Shown piece by piece: positions 7,701-16,513 of a stretch of 37,008 nt of DNA. The notes under the pieces are model-generated. The model was not told where the DNA came from and ran no database searches. It worked only from the letters and a program-made list of their open reading frames with translations. The stretch lies in contig CAYOAV010000014.1 in the NCBI GenBank assembly GCA_964402055.1, positions 1-37,008 on the forward strand, written 5' to 3'. Positions within the stretch are counted from its first letter, which is position 1. Each line of letters starts with the position of its first letter. Made by a program: the position numbers and the translations under genes. This stretch comes from UMGS363 sp964402055. Its GTDB lineage: Bacteria; Bacillota; Clostridia; Oscillospirales; Ruminococcaceae.

Positions 7701-10700
7701 TGAAAATGGTTCTGTAAGCGTATCTTCTGCAACAGCAAAAGCTGGCGATGTTGTAACTATTACAGCAACACCTGATAATAACTATAAGCTTGACGAGATT
7801 CTTGTTACTTATGTTAAGGACGGCGTAACAAAGCTTGTTACTGTAATTGACAATAAGTTCACAATGCCGGGCAGTGATGTTACAGTCACAGCAACATTTA
7901 TTGGCGAAAATGCAACAGCTTCAACTCATAATGTTACTGCTACTTCATATGAAAACGGCAAAATTACAGCTAACGGAAGTTCAAGCTTTGAAAATGTTGC
8001 AAAGGATACTACCGTATATTTCAAGGTTACAGCTAATGATGATAATTACGTTAAAAACGGCTCTGTAAGCGTTAAGAGGGGTGAAATTTCACTCGATGTC
8101 AAGGAATATAGAGATTCTGACGGCAACGTTCAGTATTATTCCTTCATTATGCCTAACGCTGATGTTACAATTACAGCTGAAATAAATGAAAATATCGGCT
8201 GGACTAAGAATGCTGACGGTTCATATACCATCACTTCTATCTATGGTTCAGATGAAGGCGAACAGTATAAGGGTATTGATGTTAAATTGTCAGATCTTAT
8301 CGGTGAAGGCAAGTCGATTTCCAATATTACTTCATTCACATTTGATTATTCATTTGATACCGTTGCAAATTCTGATTGCTATGGCGGCGGTGGCTGTTGG
8401 ATAGGTGCTACAGGCTATGATGATGACGGCTTCGCAAGAAGCGGTGATTATTCCTATGATAGTGATAACCCCAACCCCACAGGCACAGCAACTATTGCAA
8501 TTGATGGCTCAAAGATAGATAGTGATTATCTTTATATCGGTTTCTGGTGGGCAGGAGCAAACACTACTGTTACAATCAGCAACATCAAGGCTAATTTTGC
8601 TTCGTATAATATCACTGTTGCTGATGATATTGAAAATGGTTCAATAGAGGTATCTGATACAACAGCAGAAGCAGGCACAGAGATAACCGTTACAGCAACA
8701 CCTGACGATGAATATAAGCTTGACGAAATTATTGCTACCTATGATAATGGCGGCGTAAAAACAGCTGTTCCTGTAATTGACAATAAGTTCACAATGCCAA
8801 GCGGTGATGTTACCGTTACAGCAACCTTTGTTGACGAAAATGCAACGGCAACTCCTCATGACATAACAGCTTCCACAGGCAATGGCACATTTGAAGCTAT
8901 GGAAGGCTCAACCTTTACAAACGTTACAAAGGGTACTGTTGTTAATTTCACAGTAACACCAAAGGATGGTTATTCTCTTAAGAGAGGCACTGTTAAGGCA
9001 ATGAGCGGCGATATCGCTCTTGAAGTTACTATACATGAAGATGAATGGGGCACTCCTATATCCTATTCTTTCACAATGCCTAACACAGATGTTACCCTTT
9101 CAGCTGAATACCTTGAAAAGTTCAACTGGACTGACAACAATGACGGTTCATATTCACTTACAACCGTTCTCGGTTCAGACGCAGGCGAGGAATATAATCC
9201 TCTTGAAATCAATTTAGAGGACATTGTTGAAGAAGGCAAGACAGTTGCAGACATTACTTCAATTTCCTATGATTATGAGGTTGAATTGCCCGAGAATGAG
9301 TGGGGTCATATAAATCTGGACTGGTACGGAATTACACCTGAATATGTTGACTGGGATGAATTCTATGTAAATAATGACAGTGAATCAATGACAGGAACAC
9401 GGACATTTGATATTGACGGTTCAACTCTTGATGATACTTCAATTTATTTATCAATATGGAGCAACCCTGGTATTAAATTAACTATCGACAACATCAATGC
9501 AAGCTACAAGTCATATGACATTACAGTTAATGACGCTGAAAATGGTTCTGTAACTGCGTCCGCTGAAACTGCTGAGGCTGGCACAGAGATAACTCTTACA
9601 GTAACACCTGACAATGAATATAAGCTTGGCGAAATTGTTGTTACTTATATTGACAATGGTGTGACCAAGGCTGTTATGGTAACAGATAATAAGTTCACAA
9701 TGCCAAGTGGTGATGTTACAGTTACAGCAACCTTTGTTACTGTTGACGCAGAGGCTGAAAAGCATAGTGTAAGTCAGGATGAAAATGTAACCGGCAAGAT
9801 CGAAGCAACTACAGATTCAAGCTTTGAAAATGTTGTTGCAGGTACAGTTGTTAAGTTTACAGTAACTCCTGAAGACCATTATACTGTTAAAACAGGAACT
9901 GTTATAGCAGCTTACAGCATTGACGAAGATACACAGATTTCACTTGAAGTCAAGACACAATTAAACGATAATAATGAAGTAGAGTATTACTATTTCACAA
10001 TGCCTAATGCAGATGTTGTTATTTCAGCTGAATATCTCGAAAAGATAGACTGGGTTGATAACAATGACGGATCTTATTCCATTACATCTAATTTGGGTTC
10101 AGATTCAGGCGAAGGTTATGAATATCTCGAAGTAACGCTCGATTATATCCTTGATGATAATACACCGATTTCCGAGCTTGTTTCATTCAGCTTTGACTAT
10201 TCATTTGATACCGATGCTAACCCTGATTGCATGGGCGGCGGTGGTTGTTGGATGTTTGCAACAACCGATGACGGCGACTTTGCATTCGGTGGAAATTATT
10301 CATTCAATAATGATGGCAACAGCAAGCCTAACGGCACAGCAACCTTTAAAGTTGATGGTTCAAGCATAACAGGCGAAACTCTTTATATCGGTTTCTGGTG
10401 GTCAAGTGCCAATACTACTGTTACAATCAGCAATATCAAGGCAAATTACAGACAGCATACATTCATAGTTGATATCGACGGAACAAAATCTGCCGTAGAT
10501 ACCTGGACAGAGGTTTATAATCTCTTTAACGCTAAGAGCGTCAGCAATGCTGATATCGTAATAACCATAAACGATGATTATACCTTCACAAACAAGGATA
10601 AGCTCCCAACAGCACAAAAGGCAAAATCACTTACTATCAATGGTAACGGAACACTTATATTTGATAAGACTGTAACTGCTCTCAAATTTGTTTCCGAAAC

Positions 10701-13700
10701 TACTCTTGATGTAAAAACAGCTTTGTCTGCTGCAAGCACAAAGAAGCTTGCTGTTTCATCAACCGCAGCTAACAAAAAGCTTACGCTTGGTGAAAACTTC
10801 AGCGGCGATATCATCGGCAAGCTTTCAGGTGCAAAGACAATAGAGTTAGTAATTAACAGCGATGTTTCCGTAGACCAGCTTGCAACCTTCAAAAACGTAA
10901 CAACAGAAGAGGGCGTTCTTACTGTAAACGGCAATGTTTCTGCAATTACTGAATTTGATGGTAGTATTAGGCTTGCAGGCGGTGCAAAATCAACTGCTGC
11001 TATTGATAAGCTTGCTTCCGAATCAGTGATCGACCTCATTCAGGACGCAAACAAGGCAATTCCTAAGCTTACGCTTAAGGAAACAGAAGAAATAACCATT
11101 AACGTCGTTGACAATGAAGCAACTATTGTAGATCTCGTTCCGGGAACTGCTATTGCATATGTAAGCGGCAAGAATGGTGAAAAAATCGCAGAAAATATTA
11201 CTGTCGGCAACACATATCCCGAAGTAACAGAGCTTACAGCAAACTATTACACAAAGGGAAATGTTATCAAGGCAGAAAACAATTCGGCTATTACTCTTAT
11301 CTATGACGGCGGCGAGGAAAACTGCCCAACGCTCGAATATGCAGTTGATTGGGTCAACAAGCAGAAGCTTTCTAAGGGCGAAACACTTGGCGATGTTAAG
11401 ATTACAGTTAATAACGATGTAACAGCCGCTGCCAATTTCGCACTTCCTAGTAAGAATGTTAAAACTCTTACTTTTGATGGTGAGGGTTCAATAACATTCC
11501 TCGGAACAAAGCTCGCAATTCCTTATAGCACAACATTTGATGTGACAATAATGGTAAATAATAAGACAAAAACGCTTGATCTTACTGTTTCAGGCAAAAA
11601 TGTTGAGCTTGTAATCAACCAGAGTGTACTCAATCACATTGTGATCGAAGCCGATGAGGAAAACGGTATTGAGGCTCAGAGCTATTACGAAAGCTATTTC
11701 GGCAAGGTAACAGGTAAAAATGATTCAATTCTTACTGTTGAACCAGTAGAGGTTGACGATCAGGGCAACGCTTACGGAGATCAGATCAGATTTACTAATA
11801 TCACAACCTTTAATAAAGTAACAGGTGATATCAAGGTTAGTGCAGGTATAAGTAAGGTTACAGAATTCGGCGGCTTGCTCGTTGTTGAAGGTGAAAAAAC
11901 TAATGCTGAAATCACAAAGATCATATCCGCTGTTGATGGAGATTCAACATCGATCCTTCTCCGTGAAACATCACTCAATGCACTTCCAAAGCTTACTATA
12001 ACAAGCATTGACAGTAATACAACTCTTTACTTCGATGGCTTCACCAACGATTGGAGAGATCTTGACCTCGAAACAGGCAGAACTATTCTTTATACAAAGG
12101 ATAATAAGTTTGCCGAGGATGGATATACTCTTGAAAATATTGTAATTCAGTCCAACTCTGACACAAATGGTGAACCTACAATGAGAGCTGTTTACAACAA
12201 AAAGACTAAGTCTGTTGTTGCAAAGAGCAATAATGTAAATCTCGTTCTGCTTGAAACCTATACAGATGATGTAACTGATTGTACAGAGGTGGATAACGGC
12301 AACGAAGGCTTCTATGAAACCTTTGAAGAAGCTATTGCCTATATCGACAAGAATGGCAATGATAAAACAAACTTTAAGATCACTGTCAAGGAAAGCATCG
12401 AGGTTGCTAAGTTCGCACTTCCTAAGGCTAAAAAGGCTAAGGAGCTTACAATAGTTTGCGATGGCGATTCCATTATCAATGTTGGCAAGACTGCTTCTGC
12501 AACAGCAAATTCTGATATTGTTCTTGATAGTGCAATGTTCAAAACCACAGCAAAGGCTCTTACACTTACTGCCAAGGGCAACGTTACCATTAACGGAAAC
12601 ACTGGCTTTGACGTATTCAAGGGAACAAAGAACTTCACAATGACAGTTATTGGCTGTTCAATAGCAAAATTCTATGATGTATCAAACTTTGGCAATGTTG
12701 TTGTCAAGAAAGATGATTCTGGCTCAATCGGCAAGCTCATGATCAACACAACTCTTAATGTTGAAAAGCTTACTCTTAAAGAAGATGCAGAGCTTGTTAT
12801 AAATGATACCCTTAAAACAGGTACATTCAAGAAGTTTGAAGCAGAAGATGGTGCGGCATTTACATTCTGGTCCGTTGGCAAGAATACTCTTAAGTATGCA
12901 GGTAAGGCAGCTGACTTTATTACTCCTGAAAAAGGCGTTAAGGTCAATGCTTGGTATGGTGTAAAGGTTCTTTCCACAAAGATTCTTGACAGTCTGAACG
13001 ATAAGTTCACTTATGGCGGAGATGATCCTATAAGCTCTACTGCTAATGTTGAGCCTTGCTTTGCACAGGTTGGAAATGACATCGTTCTTCTTAGCGAGCT
13101 ATTTGAGCTTAAGCAAGGCGAACAAACAATTGAAACCTATGCACAGTGGACAGATGCGGTCAATTATATCAATACCTATGCAAAGAACAACAAGGATAAA
13201 GCAAAGACCACAGAATATACCATTACAATCCTTGATGTTGCTCGTGGAACAACCGCAATCAAATTCCCGAATGCGAACACTTATAAGAAGCTCACAGTCA
13301 GAAGTGATGATACTGATCGTAAATGGTTCTCGTTCACAGGCTCGCTTTCACTCACAGGTGATACGGTATTTGAGAATCTTCACATTGCTGCCCTTGATAA
13401 GAAGGAAAATATTACCAAGTTTAACCTCAGTTCAAATTTCAATTTGGACTTGGAAAATGTTTATGCACGGAATGTTACAATAAAGGCGAAGAACCTTACA
13501 ATCCGTGACTTCTCAATCTGGGGAGAAAAGATTACTGTATCTGAAACCCTTACAACAAAGGATGCCTGCATTGATACCACAGGCTTGACAACAAAGAACT
13601 GGGTTCTTGAAGCATATACAGGTCTTGGTGTCGTAAATGGCAGCAAGATTACCGTAAAGGATACGATTAAGCGTGCAGAAAGCGTCAAGGATTCTGAAGA

Positions 13701-14274
13701 TGTAGGCATTTGGCTGAGTATCATTGAAAAGAATAAGGACAGCGACGGTAATAGTATTGAGGTTACAGAGTTCAAGAAGAGCTATAAGGTAGCTTCGGTT
13801 AAGAACGGTGCAGACCTTATCAATTATGAAAGAGCCGAATATGCTTTTGTAAATGATGGAAAGGGCAACCTTACCATTCAGAAGCGTCCATGGACATTTA
13901 CCGGCAAGACAATAGTGTTCAGCTCGTTGTATGGAAAGGCTATAGAATATGCGGAATCCAATGATGGACATTATATGATCAGCAGCTTCCTTGAGGACGG
14001 AAAGACCAATACTGATGTCAAGTCCCTTACCTTCTCTGTAAACTTTAAAAAGGGAAAAGCAAGCGGATGCATTGCAACATCAAGTAACGACACTTCCAAA
14101 GATGACTGGGGTGAATGGCTCCTTAGTGGATGGAATGAAGAAAGCAAAACAGTTAAGCTTGATTTCGGTGATTACGGAATCTATGCAGAGCGAGAGGACT
14201 TATTATTCCAGATATGGAGCTGTGACGCAAAAACCGAAATTGAATTCAAGCTTATTGACATTCAATATAAGTAA
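4714..14274 (+). CDS. Giant modular secreted protein, 3186 residues
   Basis: I do not recognise this protein as a named family. Residues 1-32 are a signal peptide: KKK start, hydrophobic core, then VPASAED. After a Cys-containing N-terminal region come repeats of a three-part unit. Module A (about 140 residues) starts with Trp plus GTYT/GSYS at residues 303, 617, 849, 1163, 1472 and 1780 and looks like a beta-sandwich, perhaps carbohydrate binding. It is followed by two B-type modules of 80-100 residues resembling divergent InlB B-repeats (PF18998-like), each ending in a MP-x-x-DVT-type strand. The unit after residue 617 has only one B module. From about 1925 to 3040 are four longer beta-solenoid-like repeats starting near 1928, 2204, 2533 and 2806. 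A degenerate module A closes the protein (about 3082-3186). There is no LPxTG, dockerin, SLH or catalytic motif, so surface attachment is unexplained. A role in binding polysaccharide or host surfaces is inference. It is monocistronic, with its own promoter and terminator. Confidence 0.85.
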   Translation: MKKKSLVKRIVSFITALSLSISSTIMIVPASAEDVNSLPNAGETCTLGGDENPCPGTYSWQEDGDNHVLQCNGTTVHTVDGSSHAAGSGTDLGCDICTASDNEEQNDTTFTVTFTSPDANGNTIAVKKGTGDDAVDLSSDGTVTSNDTLTITATAADNYEFKSWTVSGGDVVDSTVAETTVTNITGNVTISAEFGAQQGESSSEPHKVEVVYVASDAGTISAANGTDFESVTAGSKVYFTASPADSDNYSIKTDKDTFIVGKTSSKSVEHDTDDTDYQNVVYYFEMPDEDVTITVEFIPIIKWTDNKNGTYTITSNYGSQKGEKCEGLWIDYSDLLINGRTVADVDSITFTYSFGDNSYFGGQCGICVEPNWNWYVGGSYPAGFNNQDPDTKVENASSSDTITFDLSSKTVMGDGFTLEVWQSDPSSTMTVSDITINFKEYDITADNNIANGSVSVASKAAVGEEVTVTATPTDSESYELDEIIVTYTDGGDTKLVTVTDGKFFMPAADVNVTASFVAKGSEAVKHTVTASTVANGKIAVKDGSSFTDVAKGTTVNFTITPDENYYVRKSSIKVKYGTISVPVEEHTDDEGNVEYYSFVMPNADVTITAEMKAAIAWVKKDGTYTLTSDLGSDDGEWYIDKWFEFSEFIGEDEFIGDIASISFDYVVDTETNENAWVDGGLLIHTEDNGYVQGGYFLLRTENDDPISSGSVVFEFDGSDLDEDGFSIQTYWARSNSSITISNLEVNLKSFPDTKHNVTINYVDEYGEIVAAKESSFENVQTGTKVYFTAKSNKDGYNLRLRDDLVVGETSKNNIDWKSDYTDWQNPVYYFGMPDEDVTINVQFIPTRTWTDNGDGTYTLTTVYGNDANESCDVLEIKLEDYFNNGQTLADIESISFKYTFGENSYFAGTCGIGATPGGEFDWVQGGWFPAGFAADVGEKIENAATTATVTFDLSDVTVIYDNFQLQLWQSDPNSTITISEFKVNFRSFDVNVDKNIENGSVSVSSATAKAGDVVTITATPDNNYKLDEILVTYVKDGVTKLVTVIDNKFTMPGSDVTVTATFIGENATASTHNVTATSYENGKITANGSSSFENVAKDTTVYFKVTANDDNYVKNGSVSVKRGEISLDVKEYRDSDGNVQYYSFIMPNADVTITAEINENIGWTKNADGSYTITSIYGSDEGEQYKGIDVKLSDLIGEGKSISNITSFTFDYSFDTVANSDCYGGGGCWIGATGYDDDGFARSGDYSYDSDNPNPTGTATIAIDGSKIDSDYLYIGFWWAGANTTVTISNIKANFASYNITVADDIENGSIEVSDTTAEAGTEITVTATPDDEYKLDEIIATYDNGGVKTAVPVIDNKFTMPSGDVTVTATFVDENATATPHDITASTGNGTFEAMEGSTFTNVTKGTVVNFTVTPKDGYSLKRGTVKAMSGDIALEVTIHEDEWGTPISYSFTMPNTDVTLSAEYLEKFNWTDNNDGSYSLTTVLGSDAGEEYNPLEINLEDIVEEGKTVADITSISYDYEVELPENEWGHINLDWYGITPEYVDWDEFYVNNDSESMTGTRTFDIDGSTLDDTSIYLSIWSNPGIKLTIDNINASYKSYDITVNDAENGSVTASAETAEAGTEITLTVTPDNEYKLGEIVVTYIDNGVTKAVMVTDNKFTMPSGDVTVTATFVTVDAEAEKHSVSQDENVTGKIEATTDSSFENVVAGTVVKFTVTPEDHYTVKTGTVIAAYSIDEDTQISLEVKTQLNDNNEVEYYYFTMPNADVVISAEYLEKIDWVDNNDGSYSITSNLGSDSGEGYEYLEVTLDYILDDNTPISELVSFSFDYSFDTDANPDCMGGGGCWMFATTDDGDFAFGGNYSFNNDGNSKPNGTATFKVDGSSITGETLYIGFWWSSANTTVTISNIKANYRQHTFIVDIDGTKSAVDTWTEVYNLFNAKSVSNADIVITINDDYTFTNKDKLPTAQKAKSLTINGNGTLIFDKTVTALKFVSETTLDVKTALSAASTKKLAVSSTAANKKLTLGENFSGDIIGKLSGAKTIELVINSDVSVDQLATFKNVTTEEGVLTVNGNVSAITEFDGSIRLAGGAKSTAAIDKLASESVIDLIQDANKAIPKLTLKETEEITINVVDNEATIVDLVPGTAIAYVSGKNGEKIAENITVGNTYPEVTELTANYYTKGNVIKAENNSAITLIYDGGEENCPTLEYAVDWVNKQKLSKGETLGDVKITVNNDVTAAANFALPSKNVKTLTFDGEGSITFLGTKLAIPYSTTFDVTIMVNNKTKTLDLTVSGKNVELVINQSVLNHIVIEADEENGIEAQSYYESYFGKVTGKNDSILTVEPVEVDDQGNAYGDQIRFTNITTFNKVTGDIKVSAGISKVTEFGGLLVVEGEKTNAEITKIISAVDGDSTSILLRETSLNALPKLTITSIDSNTTLYFDGFTNDWRDLDLETGRTILYTKDNKFAEDGYTLENIVIQSNSDTNGEPTMRAVYNKKTKSVVAKSNNVNLVLLETYTDDVTDCTEVDNGNEGFYETFEEAIAYIDKNGNDKTNFKITVKESIEVAKFALPKAKKAKELTIVCDGDSIINVGKTASATANSDIVLDSAMFKTTAKALTLTAKGNVTINGNTGFDVFKGTKNFTMTVIGCSIAKFYDVSNFGNVVVKKDDSGSIGKLMINTTLNVEKLTLKEDAELVINDTLKTGTFKKFEAEDGAAFTFWSVGKNTLKYAGKAADFITPEKGVKVNAWYGVKVLSTKILDSLNDKFTYGGDDPISSTANVEPCFAQVGNDIVLLSELFELKQGEQTIETYAQWTDAVNYINTYAKNNKDKAKTTEYTITILDVARGTTAIKFPNANTYKKLTVRSDDTDRKWFSFTGSLSLTGDTVFENLHIAALDKKENITKFNLSSNFNLDLENVYARNVTIKAKNLTIRDFSIWGEKITVSETLTTKDACIDTTGLTTKNWVLEAYTGLGVVNGSKITVKDTIKRAESVKDSEDVGIWLSIIEKNKDSDGNSIEVTEFKKSYKVASVKNGADLINYERAEYAFVNDGKGNLTIQKRPWTFTGKTIVFSSLYGKAIEYAESNDGHYMISSFLEDGKTNTDVKSLTFSVNFKKGKASGCIATSSNDTSKDDWGEWLLSGWNEESKTVKLDFGDYGIYAEREDLLFQIWSCDAKTEIEFKLIDIQYK

Positions 14275-14315
14275 AAATTCAGCCGTTGTACTTAAGTACG
14301 ACGGCTGAAATTTTT
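14275..14315. terminator. Bidirectional terminator
   Basis: A near-perfect palindrome centred on GTACTTAAGTAC, with TTCAGCCGT/ACGGCTGAA arms, ends in TTTTT on the plus strand (14311-14315). On the minus strand it also ends in TTTTTAC. It serves the giant gene and probably the convergent operon ending at 14376. Confidence 0.85.
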
Positions 14316-14330
14316 ACATTTTGAGATAAT

Positions 14331-14374
14331 GCAACACCGCACAAAGACCGTTTAACTGCTTTGCGCGGTATTGC
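14331..14374. repeat. Second inverted repeat after the minus-strand operon
   Basis: Positions 14331-14346 (GCAACACCGCACAAAG) and 14359-14374 (CTTTGCGCGGTATTGC) form a 16-bp stem with only two G-T/A-C type irregularities and a 12-base loop. It lies immediately past the cREC stop codon and is not followed by a T run. It may protect the 3' end of the mRNA or act together with the terminator at 14275-14315. Confidence 0.5.
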
Positions 14375-14375
14375 C

Positions 14376-14672
14376 TTAAAGTGAATTCATTGTTATTTTC
14401 ACATCATCAGGGAAATTTTCCTCGGCATATTTTTTCATAAGCCATTTTCCCTCCGAATGATCGGAATGAATGTTAAGCTGCTTGGGATAACGCCCGATTT
14501 CATGCATAAATTTCAGAATATCAAGACCTGTATAGCCATCTCCAAGGTCGTAATCAAGCGTTGCAAAATCAAAGTGCATATAACGTATAAGAAAAATCGC
14601 ACCATCATAATCCTCCGCACATTCAAAGCCATGTGCGGGCGGCTTACGTCTGTCGTCAACAAAAAGCTTCAT
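14376..14672 (-). CDS. Small receiver-like (cREC) domain protein
   Basis: This 98-residue single-domain protein starts MKLFVDDRRKPPAHGFECAE. The LFVDDxRxPP opening is typical of the cyclic-phosphate processing receiver-like family (cREC, PF20274), a relative of response-regulator receivers. The acidic pair after strand 1 (VDD), the TLDYDLGDG segment (Asp at the receiver phosphorylation position) and the NIHSDHSEGK segment are visible. No output domain is attached. In the literature this domain is predicted from gene context to act in nucleotide or RNA-end metabolism linked to conflict systems; its activity is not established here. The start at 14672 is chosen over an upstream in-frame ATG because AGAGGTG lies six bases before it. 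It is the last gene of the four-gene operon, 25 bases after the ATPase gene. Confidence 0.7.
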   Translation of the reverse strand: MKLFVDDRRKPPAHGFECAEDYDGAIFLIRYMHFDFATLDYDLGDGYTGLDILKFMHEIGRYPKQLNIHSDHSEGKWLMKKYAEENFPDDVKITMNSL

Positions 14673-14697
14673 AGCTATCACCTCTACGTTCATTTTA

Positions 14698-15915
14698 TCA
14701 CATTTCCGCCTCGTTTTCAAGCATACTATAGGGCTTTATTTTCTTGACGGTAACAGCCTTTTCTCCGTTTGTCATGAGCATTGCGTTGGTTCTCGGCATA
14801 CATAGTATCGTTTCAGGGGTTTTATATGCCTTATAGCCGATAAATTCTGCCGTTCCGATATCCTGTGAACCAAGGTAGAGAATATGGTCGCAGTTGTTGA
14901 TGATAGTCATTGCCTCTGCGTGAGAGTACATACTTTCAAGCTGGGTCATACTCTGGAGGATAAGACTGACGGAAATATCTCTTGAGCGTATTACGGAAAT
15001 AACCTTGTCAAAATCAGGGATTTTTGCACTTGCCGCAAAATCGTCCATAATTATTCTAACAGGAACGTTAAGCTTTCCATCGGGATTTGCGTCCGCTTGT
15101 GAGCAAAGCAGCTGCAATGCTTGTGTGTAAAAGATGTTAACAAGAATATCAAAGGTTCTGTCCGTATCGCATACGTTGAGGAAAAGCACAGTTTTTTCAA
15201 GTCCAAGCGTTCTTATATCAATAGTATCTTCATTTTCAAAGATAGCTCTTGCTTCTTCAAATTCAAACGGTTCAAGGGCTCTGTTTACAAATTCCAATAT
15301 GCTGCTCCACATTTTTTCAGCACACATTATAGAGCGTATGCGATGGAATTTTCTTGCGGCAAAGCTATCCGGGTTTTCCTCTGCCCATTTCATAAAGGAA
15401 AGCTCGCCGTTCGGCTGGATAAAGGTCTGATGAAGTCTGCAAATAGTATACATATTATGTTCATTGTCATTGAGAGCTTCAAGGCAGTAGGCGATTAGAA
15501 AGGCGATATAGCCTGCGGCTGACTGTTCCCAGAAGGGTTCGTGTACGTCAAGGGTCGGCATGATCAGATTTGCAAGAGAAAGAATATCCTGCTCACGGTA
15601 TTTTCCGTTTTTATGAATCCTTATGCCATTGAGCGGATTATAACCGCAGGAACGGAGCGGATCGACAAAATCAAGAACCTTGACATTATAGCCCTTCTGA
15701 ATAAGCTCATCCTTGAAAAGACGTTCAAGCTGCCCCTTTGTATCGGCAACGACAAGGCTTCCGTTAATGTTCTTAAGGTTCGGGATAACATAGCCGCCTG
15801 TTTTTCCTGAGCCAGCCGAACCGATGATAAGATCGTTATTGTTAAGACCTGTTTCCTTTGTATCGTTTGAAATTGAAATTCCCTCTGCAAGTATCCTTTT
15901 ACCGTAGTTATTCAT
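14698..15915 (-). CDS. Soluble VirD4/TraG-like P-loop ATPase
   Basis: This 405-residue protein is related to the type IV coupling proteins (TraG/TraD/VirD4; FtsK-HerA superfamily). Walker A is GSAGSGKT at residues 32-39, followed by VVADTKG near 55-61. Walker B is RIIMDDF (287-293), where canonical coupling proteins have LDEF. A polar ILQSMTQL segment near 319-326 matches the conserved Gln region. Classical VirD4/TraG proteins are about 500-700 residues with two N-terminal membrane helices; here the P-loop is almost at the N-terminus and no membrane segment exists. The ATPase therefore should be cytosolic. No relaxase, VirB4/TraE or pilus gene is nearby. The start has GAAAGGAG nine bases upstream and lies five bases after the ClpP stop, so translation is tightly coupled. 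It could be a remnant of a conjugative element or a repurposed motor. Confidence 0.8.
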   Translation of the reverse strand: MNNYGKRILAEGISISNDTKETGLNNNDLIIGSAGSGKTGGYVIPNLKNINGSLVVADTKGQLERLFKDELIQKGYNVKVLDFVDPLRSCGYNPLNGIRIHKNGKYREQDILSLANLIMPTLDVHEPFWEQSAAGYIAFLIAYCLEALNDNEHNMYTICRLHQTFIQPNGELSFMKWAEENPDSFAARKFHRIRSIMCAEKMWSSILEFVNRALEPFEFEEARAIFENEDTIDIRTLGLEKTVLFLNVCDTDRTFDILVNIFYTQALQLLCSQADANPDGKLNVPVRIIMDDFAASAKIPDFDKVISVIRSRDISVSLILQSMTQLESMYSHAEAMTIINNCDHILYLGSQDIGTAEFIGYKAYKTPETILCMPRTNAMLMTNGEKAVTVKKIKPYSMLENEAEM

Positions 15916-15919
15916 ATAA

Positions 15920-16498
15920 TTAAACTCCTTTCACAATATCTGTTGCAAGTCCGAATTCGATTGCCTCACTGGCACTATAAAATGTATCATTAGAGGTTAC
16001 ATTATAGATTTCCTCAACTGACTTGCCTGTTTTTTCTGCGATTATTTCTGCAAGAACGCTTCTCACCTCGTCAAGCTTTTCAAGCTCGTGACGTATCTCG
16101 TGGGATTTTTTGCCGCCGATATTTCCATTGCCATAGGAAGGATCGTGTATCATAAGCTGCGTGTGCGGCAGCATTTCACGCTTTTCTCCTGCAAGGAAAA
16201 GTATTGCACCCATGCTTGCCGCCGTTCCAAGACAGACAGTTTTTACAGGCGAACTTATAATGCTGATAAGATCATATACCGCAAGTCCGCTTATTACCTC
16301 GCCGCCAAGGCTGTTGATATAAAGGGTTATTTCCTGTCCTGCATCTGCTCTTTCAAGATACATAAGCTGCTTGATAAGCTCATTTGCTGTTACAGCGTTC
16401 ACTTCATCGGTGAAAAAAATTTCCCTTTTTTTGAGAAGCTCGTCCTCAATTTTTATACACTCTGTTCCTCTTACGGAATCCTTTAAAATATTTGCCAT
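15920..16498 (-). CDS. ClpP-family serine protease
   Basis: This 192-residue protein has the full ClpP fold and catalytic triad: Ser95 in GTAASMGA, His118 in LMIHDP, and Asp171 in SNDTFYSASEA. The YINSLGGEV segment (60-68) and EFGLATDIV end also fit the family. Housekeeping ClpP forms a tetradecamer fed by ClpX/ClpC. This copy differs: it has an N-terminal extension (residues 1-25, no signal peptide), sits beside no clpX, and lies between an unknown gene and a VirD4-like ATPase gene. That suggests an accessory paralogue rather than the main clpP; phage and mobile-element ClpP homologues of similar length are known. The RBS is AAAGGA ten bases before the ATG. Spacing to the upstream gene is 15 bases and to the ATPase four bases, indicating one operon. 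Confidence 0.88.
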   Translation of the reverse strand: MANILKDSVRGTECIKIEDELLKKREIFFTDEVNAVTANELIKQLMYLERADAGQEITLYINSLGGEVISGLAVYDLISIISSPVKTVCLGTAASMGAILFLAGEKREMLPHTQLMIHDPSYGNGNIGGKKSHEIRHELEKLDEVRSVLAEIIAEKTGKSVEEIYNVTSNDTFYSASEAIEFGLATDIVKGV

Positions 16499-16513
16499 TT
16501 TTCATCTATCCTT

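Noticed and set aside
5600..10440. Possible CRISPR-like or satellite repeat array
   Set aside because: The periodicity is at protein level (modules of about 310 residues) and the DNA copies are diverged; there are no short identical repeats with unique spacers.
10578..11039. 153-codon antisense open frame in the giant gene, and similar ones nearby
   Set aside because: Repeated, Thr/Val/Ala-rich coding DNA leaves long open antisense frames by chance; none has a ribosome binding site or family resemblance.
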